Positions 9,985 through 21,585 of a stretch of 64,000 bases of DNA are shown here, in pieces. Made by a program: the position numbers and the translations under genes. Origin of the DNA: Lingula anatina (lineage: Eukaryota; Brachiopoda; Lingulata; Lingulida; Lingulidae); assembly GCF_001039355.2 (NCBI RefSeq), contig NW_019773514.1, positions 1,495,582 through 1,559,581 of the forward strand. The letters are read 5' to 3'. Position 1 is the first letter of the stretch, and every line of letters starts with the position of its first letter. The notes under the pieces were generated by a model, which ran no database searches, had not been told where the DNA came from, and saw nothing but the letters and a program-made list of their open reading frames with translations.

Positions 9985-11228
9985 GTTGCTTTCAAGCCTC
10001 TTGTTAATTTTTGTATATAATGAGCGAAGGGTGTTACTTTCCTGATAATAACCTATCTGTAGGGAAATCAAAACAAATGACATCAAATAGCTTTAAGAGA
10101 GTTCTAATTCCACTGGTGAGAAGGAAAACACTCATAATTTGTGGAGTGGATAATTTCACACAAATGACGTATCACATTGCGTGCAGAGCAAAGATAGGGT
10201 TGCTTACGAGCCCTTTTGCCCTCATCTGGCACTATTTATTTTCCATTTACATTTAATTTTTGTGACAACATTTCTTACCTGATGATATCCAATCTACAAA
10301 GGAAATTGATTAAATTATTTTAATAGATATCTTATTCCATCGATGAGAAGAAAAACACCTTTCAGGATTTGGCAATTTCGGACAGAAGACATTATTTTCA
10401 AAATTTGCAAAGGTGATTGAAAATAATAGTCTGGTAGCAAAGAAAAAACTATAACGCACAAATGTTTTACATGCACAAAAGAAATTGTGGTAATACTGTA
10501 TCTTAGTTGTTACAGCACCTTTATTGGTTTTTTTTCCACAAAGCAAGTATTTAGATATCTTAATAATTTGGTGTAACAATTGAAAAACAAGTTAAACTGT
10601 CAATTGATTTTTTACATGCAACAATGTTGAATTCTGCTCAAGGCTGGTCTAGGTTTTAGTATCTAAGCTAATCAGACACAAGTCTTACGAATCATATTTT
10701 TGTAAAGAAGTAGTTTACCAAATGAAAAGTAAGTAGGGTAAGTAGTTTTGTTAGGGTGGCGAGAAAAAGAAATTACTGAAGTTTCCAGAAAATCCTTTTT
10801 ATTTTCATACAGTTATCCCTTTGATGAACTCACTGACCCCTTCATTTACCCCTTTCATCACGTTGCCTGCATTTTATCAAGTTGCATCCCCAGGTAAAAG
10901 TGGGGTAAACTGATTTAATTATTTCTCCGTGTATTCTTTTGATGAATTAATTGTCATTTTTCATTTTTTCTCCATCACCAATAACAAATAAAAAAATTAT
11001 TCCCTGGGCATTTTCAACTTTTAAGTAATTTGATGATTTTACTTAATACACCCAAAAATTTAATTCTAATGCAGTGCTTGAAAATGTATTGCAAAAAAAA
11101 TTCAAAATGTTCAATTTTTTACGTTTTACTTAGAATTACCAATTTAGTATTTGAAATGAAGCATCTTGTTCCAACTAGTCGATTGGTTTGCCATATGTTC
11201 TTGCAAACTTGCTTAACTAACAATGGAG
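9985..11228. repeat. Tandem repeat R1 (~1.24 kb unit)
   Basis: First of a series. The unit opens with TTGCTTTCAAGCCTCTTGTT and closes with TTGCTTAACTAACAA. It is followed directly by R2. Bases 10,371-10,590 are identical to 11,609-11,828 in R2, while other parts of the unit differ by substitutions and indels. ORFs inside it are not kept between copies. Confidence 0.85.
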
Positions 11229-12487
11229 TTGCTTTCAAGCCTCTTGTTATTTTTTTTATATAATGATCGAAGGATTTTACTTTCTTGATAATAACCTATC
11301 AGTAGAGAAATCGAAACAAATGACATCAAATAGGTTAAAGAGATTTTTAATCTCACCGGTGAGAAGGAAAGCACTCATTATTTGTGGATAATTTCACACA
11401 AATGACGTACCACATTGCGTGCAGAGCAAAGATGGGGTTGTTTGCGAGCCTTTTTGCCTTCATCTGGCACTAATTATTTTCCTTTTAAATATAATTTTTG
11501 AACAATCTTTCTTGCCTGATGATATCCAATCTACAAAGGAAATGGTATTAAATAACTTTAATAGAGATTTAATTTCATCGATGATAAGAAAAACACCTTT
11601 TAGGAATTGGCAATTTCGGACAGAAGACATTATTTTCAAAATTTGCAAAGGTGATTGAAAATAATAGTCTGGTAGCAAAGAAAAAACTATAACGCACAAA
11701 TGTTTTACATGCACAAAAGAAATTGTGGTAATACTGTATCTTAGTTGTTACAGCACCTTTATTGGTTTTTTTTCCACAAAGCAAGTATTTAGATATCTTA
11801 ATAATTTGGTGTAACAATTGAAAAACAAATTAAACTGTCGGTTGATTTTTACATGCATTTGCAACAATGTTGAATTCTGCTCAAGGCTGGTCTAGGCCAT
11901 TAGTATCGAAAGTAATCAGACACTGTTAGCCTTGCGAATCATATTTTTGTAAAGAAGTAGTTTACCAAAAGAAAGGTGATAGTCTCAACAGTTATGAAAA
12001 GGGTAAGTAGTTTTGATGGGATGATGAAAAGAAGAAATTACTGAAGTTTCCAGAAAATTCATTTTTTCATACAGGTATCCCTTTGATGAACTCACTGACC
12101 CTTTCATGTTCCTCTTTCATCACGTTGCCTGCATTTAATCAAGTTGCATCCCCAAAACTGATTAAATCATTCATCCATGTATTCCTTTGATGAATTAACT
12201 GTCATTTTTCTTTTTTTTTTCTCCATTTCCCAAATACCAAAAAATAAAAACTTTTATTCCCTGGGCATTGTCAACTTTTAAGTAATTTGATGATTTTACT
12301 TAATACACCTAAAAATTTAATTCTAATGCAATGCTTAAAATGTATTTCAAAAATATTTCTAAATCCTCAATTATTTAACGTTTTGCTTAGAATTACCATT
12401 TTAGTATTATAAATAAAGCATCCTGTTCCAACTAATCGATTGGTTTGCCATATGTTCTTGCAAACTTACTTAACTAACAAAGGATTT
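11229..12487. repeat. Tandem repeat R2
   Basis: Second copy of the ~1.24 kb unit, ending where the TIR transposon at 12,488 is inserted. An open frame of 79 codons at 11,419-11,658 recurs in R3 but is broken in R1 and in the unit 2 copy, so I do not call it a gene. Confidence 0.85.
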
Positions 12488-14569
12488 CGGCTGTTTCACA
12501 ATCAGGGTGAACAATTAATTGTGGTTAATGTTACAAGTGTCTGATAAATTAACAATTTATGATTGGAGATTGCCGATAGACTAATATCAAAGACACTGTT
12601 CATAGGAGCAAAATAAAAAAAAAAGAATTATAATAATCGTATTAAAATTTACAAAAATATGTGTTCAAAAACTACCTATTTTTAGCTGTTACGGTGGGTC
12701 ATCTGCAATTAAGGTCATAAAGATGATGCACTAGCTCTTTATATCAATGATTTATGGTGAATATGATATTGGTATATAATTCCCACAACATGTCTCTTCT
12801 CTTCTAGCAGGTTCTTCCAAAGATATGTTCTGAGAAAAAAAAATATATTTTAACCATTTTGCTGAAACGGGCTTTGATACACATTTTACTTATTTTTGTT
12901 AATGCAATGAAAAACATGTTTGATAAGGCCAAATATTACTTTGAAATCACCTACGTGATAATAAGATGAATTTACCATATGACTATAACATAATAAAGGA
13001 GTTATGCTTATGTAACCATTATTATTAATGCTATGGTATTTATAATCATGAGCCCCTCGGTGTCTCCTACTTATTGTAGTGTCCATACCCCCCTATCTGT
13101 TTTATTTAGGAATCACAGCATATTCTGTCTGATTTTATTATTCTATAATGTCTACACTGATATTTATTTTGCAGGAAGAAAATAGCACATAACCCCTTAT
13201 TATGAAAAGATATGCAAGAATTTGTGCCAAGTTTAGTGTCCGTACCCCTACTGTAGTGTCCGTACCCCCAAGTTATGCATTAACCATTGGATAACTGGCT
13301 ACTTATCGATGATGATAAAACTTCAAAATATGGTACAAAATATTGTTTTAGATTGTATAAAATGCATTCATGTCTTATGATGCTTAGAAAAAACATTGTA
13401 TATAAATATATATTCGATAAAGTGATACTGATTAATTAGAGTCAGGCAAGAGATTTTGCAAAGAAATAATATCAGTAAAGATGCTTCTCTTTGCATTCAA
13501 AATGAACAATATTGTTTTGAATATATTTCCAAATATAGCTTATTGCAAAATAATAAACTGTATATGCATTAATATTCTATGATTAACTATGATATATTTT
13601 GAGGGGGTACGAACACTTCAATACATGCATAATTAACAGCACATTTATTATACTCTCAGTGAATGACGTATCAAATATGGATGACAATAAACAAAAAGCC
13701 AAATAGGAAAAGAAAAAGGGATCCTGAAAATTTTACTGTCAGCAAAAAATAATTAAAAAAAAAAAAGACGTCAAAGAGCTAAAATCCGTAAAGATGCTAA
13801 TAATCTTGCTGAATCACGTAAGGAAGACGTTGAATGCATGTTACATAGCAGAGAAGAAAAAAAATGAAGAATCATCCTAGGCTGGCCCAGCAAGAAAGAT
13901 TTAAGTAAAGAGAAGAAATTAGGGCATACTGACAGAGAGTCAAGGAGAAGCAGAAACCCAACAATCCTGAAAACAGTGGAACAAGAGGTGCAAATTAACG
14001 AGAGATGAAAAAGAAGGAAAGACTCCAAAAACCGGGAATCAAGACTGAAACAAACAAACAAACCAACAAACAAAAATGAATAAATAAAAAAGGTCAAGCA
14101 ACAGAAAGAAAACTTTATATTAAGGTCTGGTGAATGAAAGTCAAACTGAATGACACACAACCAAGCTCCAGCATCCACTGAAAAACGTGCTGTGGTGTTT
14201 CTCTAAAAAACTCTTTGATTAATGCATGTACTTGTATCCTTTTGGTTAAAATACTGCTGTTATATCTTTATTTTGATAATTTTTAGAATTTTGGCAAAAA
14301 TAAATGGTAAACAATATGATATTTCAGTTACAAAAGTATCAGTTACTTGAATGTGTAGTGTCCGCACCCCCAGATCATAGTCTAAGGGGCGTTCTGTTAA
14401 TTTGAGCGTAGCACAAAAAGTAATTAATAATTAATATTGTTCTAAAAATTGTGGATATCATAGTTAAGATGTTATTCTTTTTATCTGTTGCAAAATTAAA
14501 CAAATGCATCAGAGTTCATTTTTCTCTCAATGTGACCCCTATTTTGTACCCCTGATCGTGAAACAGCCG
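12488..14569. mobile_element. 2.08 kb TIR DNA transposon (family not identified)
   Basis: Terminal inverted repeats CGGCTGTTTCACAATCAGGG at the left and its near-exact reverse complement at the right (14,549-14,569), flanked by TTT on both sides (12,485-12,487; 14,570-14,572). The insertion splits the boundary between tandem repeats R2 and R3, so the empty site is known. Internally, a motif close to TAGTGTCCGTACCCC occurs at 13,075, 13,234 and 13,252, inverted at 13,602, and again at 14,355. The plus strand from 13,700 to 14,180 encodes a lysine/arginine-rich but stop-ridden stretch that may be decayed coding sequence. No transposase recognised. Confidence 0.8.
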
Positions 14570-15120
14570 TTTGCTTTCAAGCCTCTTGTTAATTTTCTAT
14601 ATAATGATCGAAGGATGTTACTTTCATGATAATAGCCTGTAGATAAATAAAAATAAACGCCATCAAATAGCTTTAAGAGAGTTCTAATTCCACCGGTGAG
14701 AAGGAAAGCACTCATAATTTGTGGATAATTTCACACAAATGACGTATCACATTGCGTGCAGAGCAAGGATGGGGTTGTTTGCGAACCTTTTTGCCTTCAT
14801 CTGGCACTAATTATTTTCCTTTTAAATATAATTTTTGAACTATCTTTCTTGCCTGATGATATCCAATCTACAAAGGAATTGGTATCAAATAACTTTAATA
14901 GAGATTTAATTCCATCGATGATAAGAAAAACACCTTTTAGGATTTCACGATTTCGGACAAATGACGTTATTTTCAAAATTTGCGAAGGTGATTGAAGATA
15001 ATAGTCTGGTAGCAAAGAAATATCTCTATCACGCACAGATATTTTGCACGCACTTAGGAAAGTGTGGTTATACAGTATCAAATAGGAACTTCAGCATCTT
15101 TATTGTTTTTTTTTTCCACA
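14570..15120. repeat. Tandem repeat R3 (5' part)
   Basis: Third copy of the ~1.24 kb unit, starting after the TIR transposon and interrupted at about 15,120 by a composite insertion. Its 3' part resumes near 17,515. Confidence 0.8.
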
Positions 15121-16500
15121 TACCGTCCTAATATTATGTATGTGTACAATTATTCCGCCTACCATAAGAAGATTAGATGCGATTATAACGTCAGAAAATA
15201 CAATAGAAGGAGTGTGATAATTATAGGGTCGCTAAACGATTTTTGACGGAATATAGTTACTAGCCTAATCCCCTGGTCGCCTAGGTAGGCACTCCCCCTT
15301 AGAGTACTTATGTAAACAAACGTAGCGAACTATCCTTTTGTTCAACAGCTTTGCGCGTTCAGCGGATTATATTTGTAGTGGCACTATATAGCTAACTGCA
15401 GTTGAACCTGTGAAAGCTGTTATTTGATTCATTCTGTTGTGTCGGACGTTGTGGACCAGCCCATAGTCTAGTGAGATTTCCACAAAATGTAAAGAGTAGG
15501 GGCATTTTTGGGTAAAAGTTGGGAACCAGGCTTATTAGCATAATTTTGACATGCTGAATCCGATTTACCCGGTTCCCAAGCGAAATTTTGCTTTTTTTTT
15601 TTTAAGGTCTAATTTGCAAAAAACAAAAATGGCCGCCGGATTTCCAATTTTCGCAATATCTCTGTACCTAAAGACAGGCGAATACGACAAATGAAGTGTC
15701 CTTACCTAATTTTTCAGGTCGAGGAACATCGATATTTCTGTAAGAATAAGGTTTACCCAATTTTCCTAAATATGCAAATTAGGACCGCCATTACTGAAAA
15801 ACCGTTTTGCTACTGTATCTCTTTAATTAGGCAAGCAAAAATGACACATGAAGTGCCCACACCCATGTTTTCAGGGTCAAGGAAAGTGGTTAAGACATTT
15901 CACCATAACCAAATCAGTAATAAGTGCTACACTGTCACACTGTTGCAATTATTCGAATTGAATTTGGAGATAAAATACTGTGCTGCCATTGGGATGTAAA
16001 CACTGGGCCACACAATTGCCCCTTTTACCAAGAAAAATTTGATTCCCTTATAAATGCAATGGAGGGATTTACTGAATCAAGTAATTCATGTGATGCAATG
16101 TACAAACTTGACATTTAATATAATGGTAATAATAAGTTTATTGAGCACTAAATGATATGAATGCATTTGCAGGCTCACTAGACTACATTATTTACACAAT
16201 ATATAAGAATATACATTTATATATGGACTTTTTTCAAACATATTTTCTTTGATTTTTCCCCATCTGTTAGTAATGAATGAAATGAACACTTGTTATCATG
16301 TTCGATATGGCTTTAATAAATCATTCCGTGTCAATACATCATCCAAAATTTAATTTAAATATTCAAATCAGCATTATAAACAGCACATGGGTAATTTTAT
16401 AGCGGATAACACAAGGTACTGAATTCTTATGAACTCAATATTATCAAAAATATCAGTTGGTAAGGATTTTCTCTTAAACAAAAGAATCATCAAGATAAAT
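15121..16500. other. Unidentified inserted DNA with ~170-bp internal repeat
   Basis: Absent from R1 and R2. Between about 15,590 and 15,900 two units share an ATATCTCTGTACC-like start, an ATGAAGTGTCC-like centre and a TTTTCAGGTCGAGGAA-like end, and the first carries AAAATGGCCGCC as in the satellite block in gene 1 intron 2. The rest shows no gene or terminal repeat I could match. Confidence 0.45.
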
Positions 16501-16509
16501 TCAAAAAAT

Positions 16510-17500
16510 GGAACAGTTAATAATGCGTGCAGCTTCCTCTAGCTACAACCGGAACCCTCATTTGGCGAGGCATTCCTGCAGAGAGGATTCTGAGAGTTTG
16601 ATCTGGTATTGTGTACCACCCATCAGTCAGAGCTTGTCAAAGCTGGTGCAGATTTGTCGGCTGGACCGGTAAGCTTTTGATTCTGCGAGTGATTTCTGCC
16701 AACAGGTTCATTATTGGATTCATGGCAATTAGTTTACCTCTTGGTTTTGCAGAAAAGCAGTTATTGCATAGGTACGGTGTGGTCTGGCATTGTCATCTTG
16801 CAAGATGAAGTTGTCCTGGAAGTATCTTCTTGTAAATGGCAAGCAAGTATTCTCTAAAATGTCCCTGTATTTCTTCTGGTTGAGATTTCCATCAAGTGCC
16901 ACCAATGGTGTTTTGGCTCCAGTGTGGAAACTGGTCCATACACAGAAACTGCCACTGCCAGCAGTCACTGTAGGGGTGACACAAGCCTCGTGCAGTACCT
17001 CGTCTGGAAGCCTACGGACTCTGATTCGGCCATCGCGGCAGTGGAGCTCAAGCCTTGCCTCGACTGTAAAAACCACATGAACCCAGTGCTGTGGCTGGAA
17101 CCGTGTCTAGCCCACCGTTGAGGCAGACGTTGGTGTTGCTCTGTTAATAGAGGCTTCCTTTAAGGTCGCCTAACGTGGTAAGCGGCTAAAAGTAGCCTTG
17201 TGTTCACTTGGATTCTAGAAACACGGGTTTAAATGGTGATTTGCCACTCATTTTGTAGAGCATGAATTTTTTTTTTTGTCCGGTTGTTGCGACATAACTG
17301 CTGGTCGTGACTTTCAGACGTCCTGGTCGTGGTCTCTGTGTTGGTGTACCAGTCTGGGCGTGTCTCTCTAAGGCTTTAGAAACTGCTCCCTGGGACACAT
17401 TCAGCTGTCTGGCAATAGCAGTTTGCTTCTGCCCATTCTGGTATAATGCAAGAATAGTGTGGCAAGTTGCTGCCGTTAGTTCAAGTACCATAAGGTCAGC
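16510..17500 (-). mobile_element. Nearly full-length, frameshifted Tc1-like transposase
   Basis: Minus-strand frames give, in order, an N-terminal helix-turn-helix (QTAIARQLNVSQGAVSKAL, from 17,491), a basic KPLLTEQHQ stretch near 17,150, a VVFTVEARLELHCRDGRIRV block near 17,050 matching the first catalytic Asp region (the Asp itself is replaced), DGNLNQKKYRD near 16,890, and QDDNARPH near 16,790 with the second catalytic Asp. A degraded C-terminus reaches about 16,520. Several frameshifts and stops separate these blocks. It is inactive. Its insertion separates the two halves of tandem repeat R3. Confidence 0.85.
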
Positions 17501-17514
17501 TAAGATTCTGCCAA

Positions 17515-18138
17515 GGGTATGTAGTTTTGGTTGGGTGGCGAGAAAAAAGTTACTAAATTTCCAGAAAGTTCATTTTTTTCATCCAGGTATCCCTTTGATG
17601 AACTCACTGACCCTTTTATTTCCCTCTTTCATCACGTTGCCTGCATTTAATCAAGTTGCATCCACAGGTAAAAGTGGGGTAAACTGATTAAATCATTCAT
17701 CCGTGTATTCCTTTATTGAAGTGTCAGTTTACATTTTTTTCTCCATTTCCCAATGACAAATAAAATACTTTTATTCCCTGGGCATTGTCAGCTTTTAAGT
17801 AATTTGATGATTTTACTAAATACAATATATTTCGAAAATATTTCAAAATGTTCAATTTTTTTACATGTTTTTCTTAGAATTACCATTTTAGTATTATTAA
17901 CGAAGCATCCTGTTCCAACCAATCGATTGGTTTGCCATATGATCTTGCAAACTTGCTTAACTAACAAGAGTTGCTTTCGAGCCTCTCGTGTTTTATATAT
18001 GATCAATAGATGTTAATATGTTCCTGATGATAACCTATCTTTACAGAAACCGAAACAAATAACATCAAACAGCTTTAAAAGAGTTCTAATTCCACCGGTT
18101 GAAGTAAAGCACTCATAATTTGTGGATAATTTCACCCA
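17515..18138. repeat. Tandem repeat R3 (3' part) and start of R4
   Basis: 17,515-17,968 matches the second half of R1 and R2 (GATGAACTCACTGACCC and neighbouring sequence). 17,969-18,138 matches their beginning. The homology to R1 stops near 18,138. Confidence 0.75.
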
Positions 18139-18149
18139 CAATGTGCTGT

Positions 18150-18310
18150 CTCTTATTTAAGAGTTGGTTTTCGGGATATTGTCATAGAGCCCCATATGTT
18201 TGGCATCTTGTCCATCCCACTGATCTCTAAGTAATCTGGTGTAACATCTATCATGAATGTCCTGACTTGTTGATGCCATCCATGCACCAAGATATTTGAA
18301 GCCATATATT
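18150..18310 (-). mobile_element. Short reverse-transcriptase-like relic
   Basis: Minus strand reads GFKYLGAWMAST followed by QDIHDR and RLLRDQWDG, resembling the FKYLGS...DI..R segment found after the catalytic palm of many LINE reverse transcriptases. It is only about 50 codons and has no other element parts nearby. Confidence 0.4.
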
Positions 18311-20100
18311 TAAGGTTACCTCTCAGGTCTGTTAATGCGCGTGAGCTTCCTGAATCTTGTAATGTATAGCCAATTTTTTTGTTTTTAATTCATTTTCTGT
18401 CTTATATTCAGTATAATAGTCAGGATAATTGTGTTTAAGTGTGTGAGTGTGTGTATATACGTGACGGCTGAAACGAGTAGGTTATACAATAATTACTTGA
18501 TCTGCTTTACCTGAATTGCTTTCGACCCTCCTGGTAGTTTCGTTTTTTTATTTTGATAGATATATAATGGAACAGGCTTCGCCTCCATCATGTTAATCGA
18601 TCTATAAAATTACAGTAATAGCTTTAAAAACGTTCTTTGTACATTAGTTATAAGGAAGACACTATTTTATGTTATTTAATTTCAAAAGGTGAAGATTGAT
18701 TGCATCCAGAAAGTGATAAGTTGTTTAGAACGTTTTATGATCAAATGTTTTTGGTCAGCCTGTTTTCCTTAAACTTGACCACATCATTAAACTTTTCTCT
18801 TTTTTGCGTATTCTATTTTTCTCAACTGCGAACTATTAATACGGGGTTGGATCAACCATGTCCTTCACGTCTGAATCGCTTTCTATAGAAAAAATAAATT
18901 ATGCACAAAATTTCCATTTATTCCTTTTTGATCGTAAAGTTCCTGGTTGTGCACAATGTAATCTCGGCAAAAACAGACCAATGTGGTGTCTCATTATGCA
19001 AATGTATGCAAACACTAAGTGGGCTGCGTTCAACTTCTTGTTCTTACTTGGCCATCAGTTCAATGTTCATTTTTCATGATCTCTCTTTTCTTCTGTGCTG
19101 TAGCGAACTGAACTTAATTGACATGCATAAATTGTACTTTCTTGAATCTGAATTGTTTTGAGACATGATGATTACCGAAAAAAAACATCAATGATAAATA
19201 ACTGGTCCTGTAATTTCTTAGAGTTTTTTAAAGTTAATATTTGACCTTACTTCGGGTCTCTCGAAAAATGTGAAGCTTGGGCAACTCTGCTTGTAGCAAA
19301 GAAAGCAGAGCTTTGTTAACACTTGTGAAAAAGGCATTGTCAGTTAACGGATCAAAAACGGTCTTCTAATTCAAATAGATAGATTCACAGTTGCAATATG
19401 AGTTCATGCAGCGTTCGCAGACACAGATTTATATGAAACTGAAATTAAGTTTCGATTCGAGACAAAAGATCAGATATTTACAATACAAAGTGATTTATTC
19501 AATAAAATAAAGACAATGGCATAATCACCTCTATTTCATCAATGAAATTTTCAAACTTTAAAACTCATAAGCACTTTAATCTAGTCTCCTTCGACTTCAT
19601 TTGTTGGATCATTCTTACGAATAACAAAATGAAAACTGATCAATCATTGTAATTATCTTTTATCAAACAGTGTTCAAAATAAAGTTTTTTCAAATAAGTA
19701 CCAGGGACTGCATATCGTAATAACGGAGTCGAGTACTGTTAGTAACCACAGTCATATGAATATCCATAAAAAAGACATCAGAAGAAATCCAGGTATACCT
19801 TAAACACGTGTAATTAAAACAATATTAATACATCAAGCGCCACTTGTAAATTGCGAAGAGTCCATCAGTCATTGCACATTATCTAGTTATACTTTCATAG
19901 CGTCGTCTTTTAGGTAAATAAAACACTTCTAAACTACCTTTACTTTTTTGGGTTTATTTGTAAAAACAAAGAAAACTAAAATAATAAGATTTCAAAAAAG
20001 CAGCAGAATTCCAAAATATGATTTATGTAGCCAAATTTTCATAAGCACAGCAAAGCTCTGTATTTGCTCAAATAAGGTCCATATGACTGAAAATTGTCAA
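18311..20100. other. Intergenic DNA between duplication units
   Basis: No gene seen. 18,520-18,680 is a diverged copy of the start of the ~1.24 kb tandem unit. 19,460-19,620 aligns with 31,750-31,920, marking the end of the duplicated unit. Confidence 0.5.
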
Positions 20101-21404
20101 GATTAATGTGAAACAACAAAAGCTTTTTGAGCAAAATGTTCGCACCAAAGAAAAATAAGCCCCCCCCCTCCAAAAAAAAAAATAATAATAATATGATACA
20201 ATATAATCAAATATCTCCATACTAAATAACTACCATAAATATATTAACTAAAGTGTAGGTTAATGATTGCAACCAACATTTAAAATTAGACAACATTATA
20301 AAAAATATATGAAGCTATTGGAGCAAAAAGATGTCTGTTGGGAAAGGGGAAAGGTGGACTGGTTGTTTGTCAGTCAACAAGTGACCTTCATTAGCTGAAA
20401 GTCTTGGGGGGGGGGAGAGAAAACCGTGGGTGAGTTGAGGTAACACCTAGCCCTCTCCGCTTACTCGTATTATGCTTGATCACAAGTGTCTCGCTTATGT
20501 TAAGTTGGATGATCATATAGCTGTTTTTTCCGAAACACTTGGTTGCCAGCTGGAGGGTTTTCATTGAGCGCGTAAACTGCAGGCGAGTCAGAGGTCAAAA
20601 TTTTCCCTAATAACCCCTTTCAACTCCCTCACTACATCATAACTTCTGCAATGTCTTACCTACGTAGCTCTAACAATTACGATTATTTTCAGACGTATCG
20701 AAAAGAGTAATTGATTAAGGATTGTGGTGTTTTTTTTTAACATAATGCTTCCTAAAATCTTATATTTGCCAGTTAATGAAAAGAAAAAGAAAATGCAGCA
20801 TATAATGATTTCCCTTTTATGATTCTGCTGTAATATTGAAATTTCATCCTTGTCTGGGCAGATTTAAAAATGGTCTAGGTCATAATTAATAAAATTAAAA
20901 TCTGAATGGACTATAATTTGGCCTAGTCCAGTTTAAAAGCTAATTGGATTTCAATCTTGCCTGCGACACACACATAGACACGCACACATAAAGCAATAAC
21001 ATATATTACATTGTTCATGTCAAAATATCAATGTGCATTCACCAATATATCATGTATTTGTTAGATCATAGCCATTGTACTAGGTGTACTCGAATCAATA
21101 AAGTAATAATGAAAATTTGCTCGCTGGCGTCAGCGTGCACTACGTGTATTTAATAGTAATGATAATAATCCAGGAAATTTACGCTACCGTTAAAATGCAC
21201 CTTAGACCTTAATGCAGCAACTATTCAAATTTCTTGGAAATCTCAACAATTTGCCCATCATCAAACGGGCATATCGTGACTTATATGTTGAGATCAACCA
21301 TAATTACCTTTTATAAAGCTATTTTCAAGTACATAGGACTATATATTTTTATGTTATGAGTGAAAGTCACCAGTCTCTAGAGTGACATAATACTCGACAA
21401 TGCA

Positions 21405-21410
21405 TTTATT
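21405..21410 (-). terminator. Candidate polyadenylation signal, receptor gene 2
   Basis: AATAAA on the minus strand about 176 bp after the stop codon, at the same offset as in copy A (1405-1410). Confidence 0.5.
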
Positions 21411-21585
21411 GTCAGTTATTTTTTCAAATATTTTGGATATGCATTGTTGAAAAGGTAATAAAATACCCAGGATTTTATGTTATTGAAATGTGTAACGCTC
21501 ACTGCATGCCTTCAAATGGCCTTTCCATTCTCTTTACATGATCATGTTCAGCGCTAGTGGTGCTGTCAAGTGACCTTTTTATTTT

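Larger units (their letters stand above)
1..20000. repeat. Segmental duplication, unit 1 (left end outside window)
   Basis: Unit 1 holds receptor gene 1, its flanks and a tandem-repeat array. Its order of landmarks recurs in unit 2 (about 20,100-31,960). The flank 1-1580 pairs with 20,120-21,580. The receptor exons pair one to one. The block 9655-10,700 pairs with 29,815-31,600. The segment near 19,490-19,600 pairs with 31,750-31,910. Coding exons and the 3' flank are the best conserved parts, while upstream non-coding DNA is much more diverged and differs by several insertions. Boundaries are approximate because I aligned them by eye. Confidence 0.8.

Noticed and set aside
10310-11817. Identical minus-strand ORFs of 80-89 codons at 10,310-10,579 and 11,575-11,817
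   Set aside because: They are identical because the underlying tandem repeat DNA is identical. The frame is lost in other copies.
13771-14178. 135-codon minus-strand ORF in the 2.08 kb transposon
   Set aside because: Ser/Phe/Leu-rich low-complexity translation, the antisense shadow of an A-rich, Lys/Arg-coding plus strand.
11419-14995. 79-codon plus-strand ORF repeated at 11,419 and 14,756
   Set aside because: It is within the ~1.24 kb repeat, broken in R1 and in the unit 2 copy, and has no domain or codon signature.
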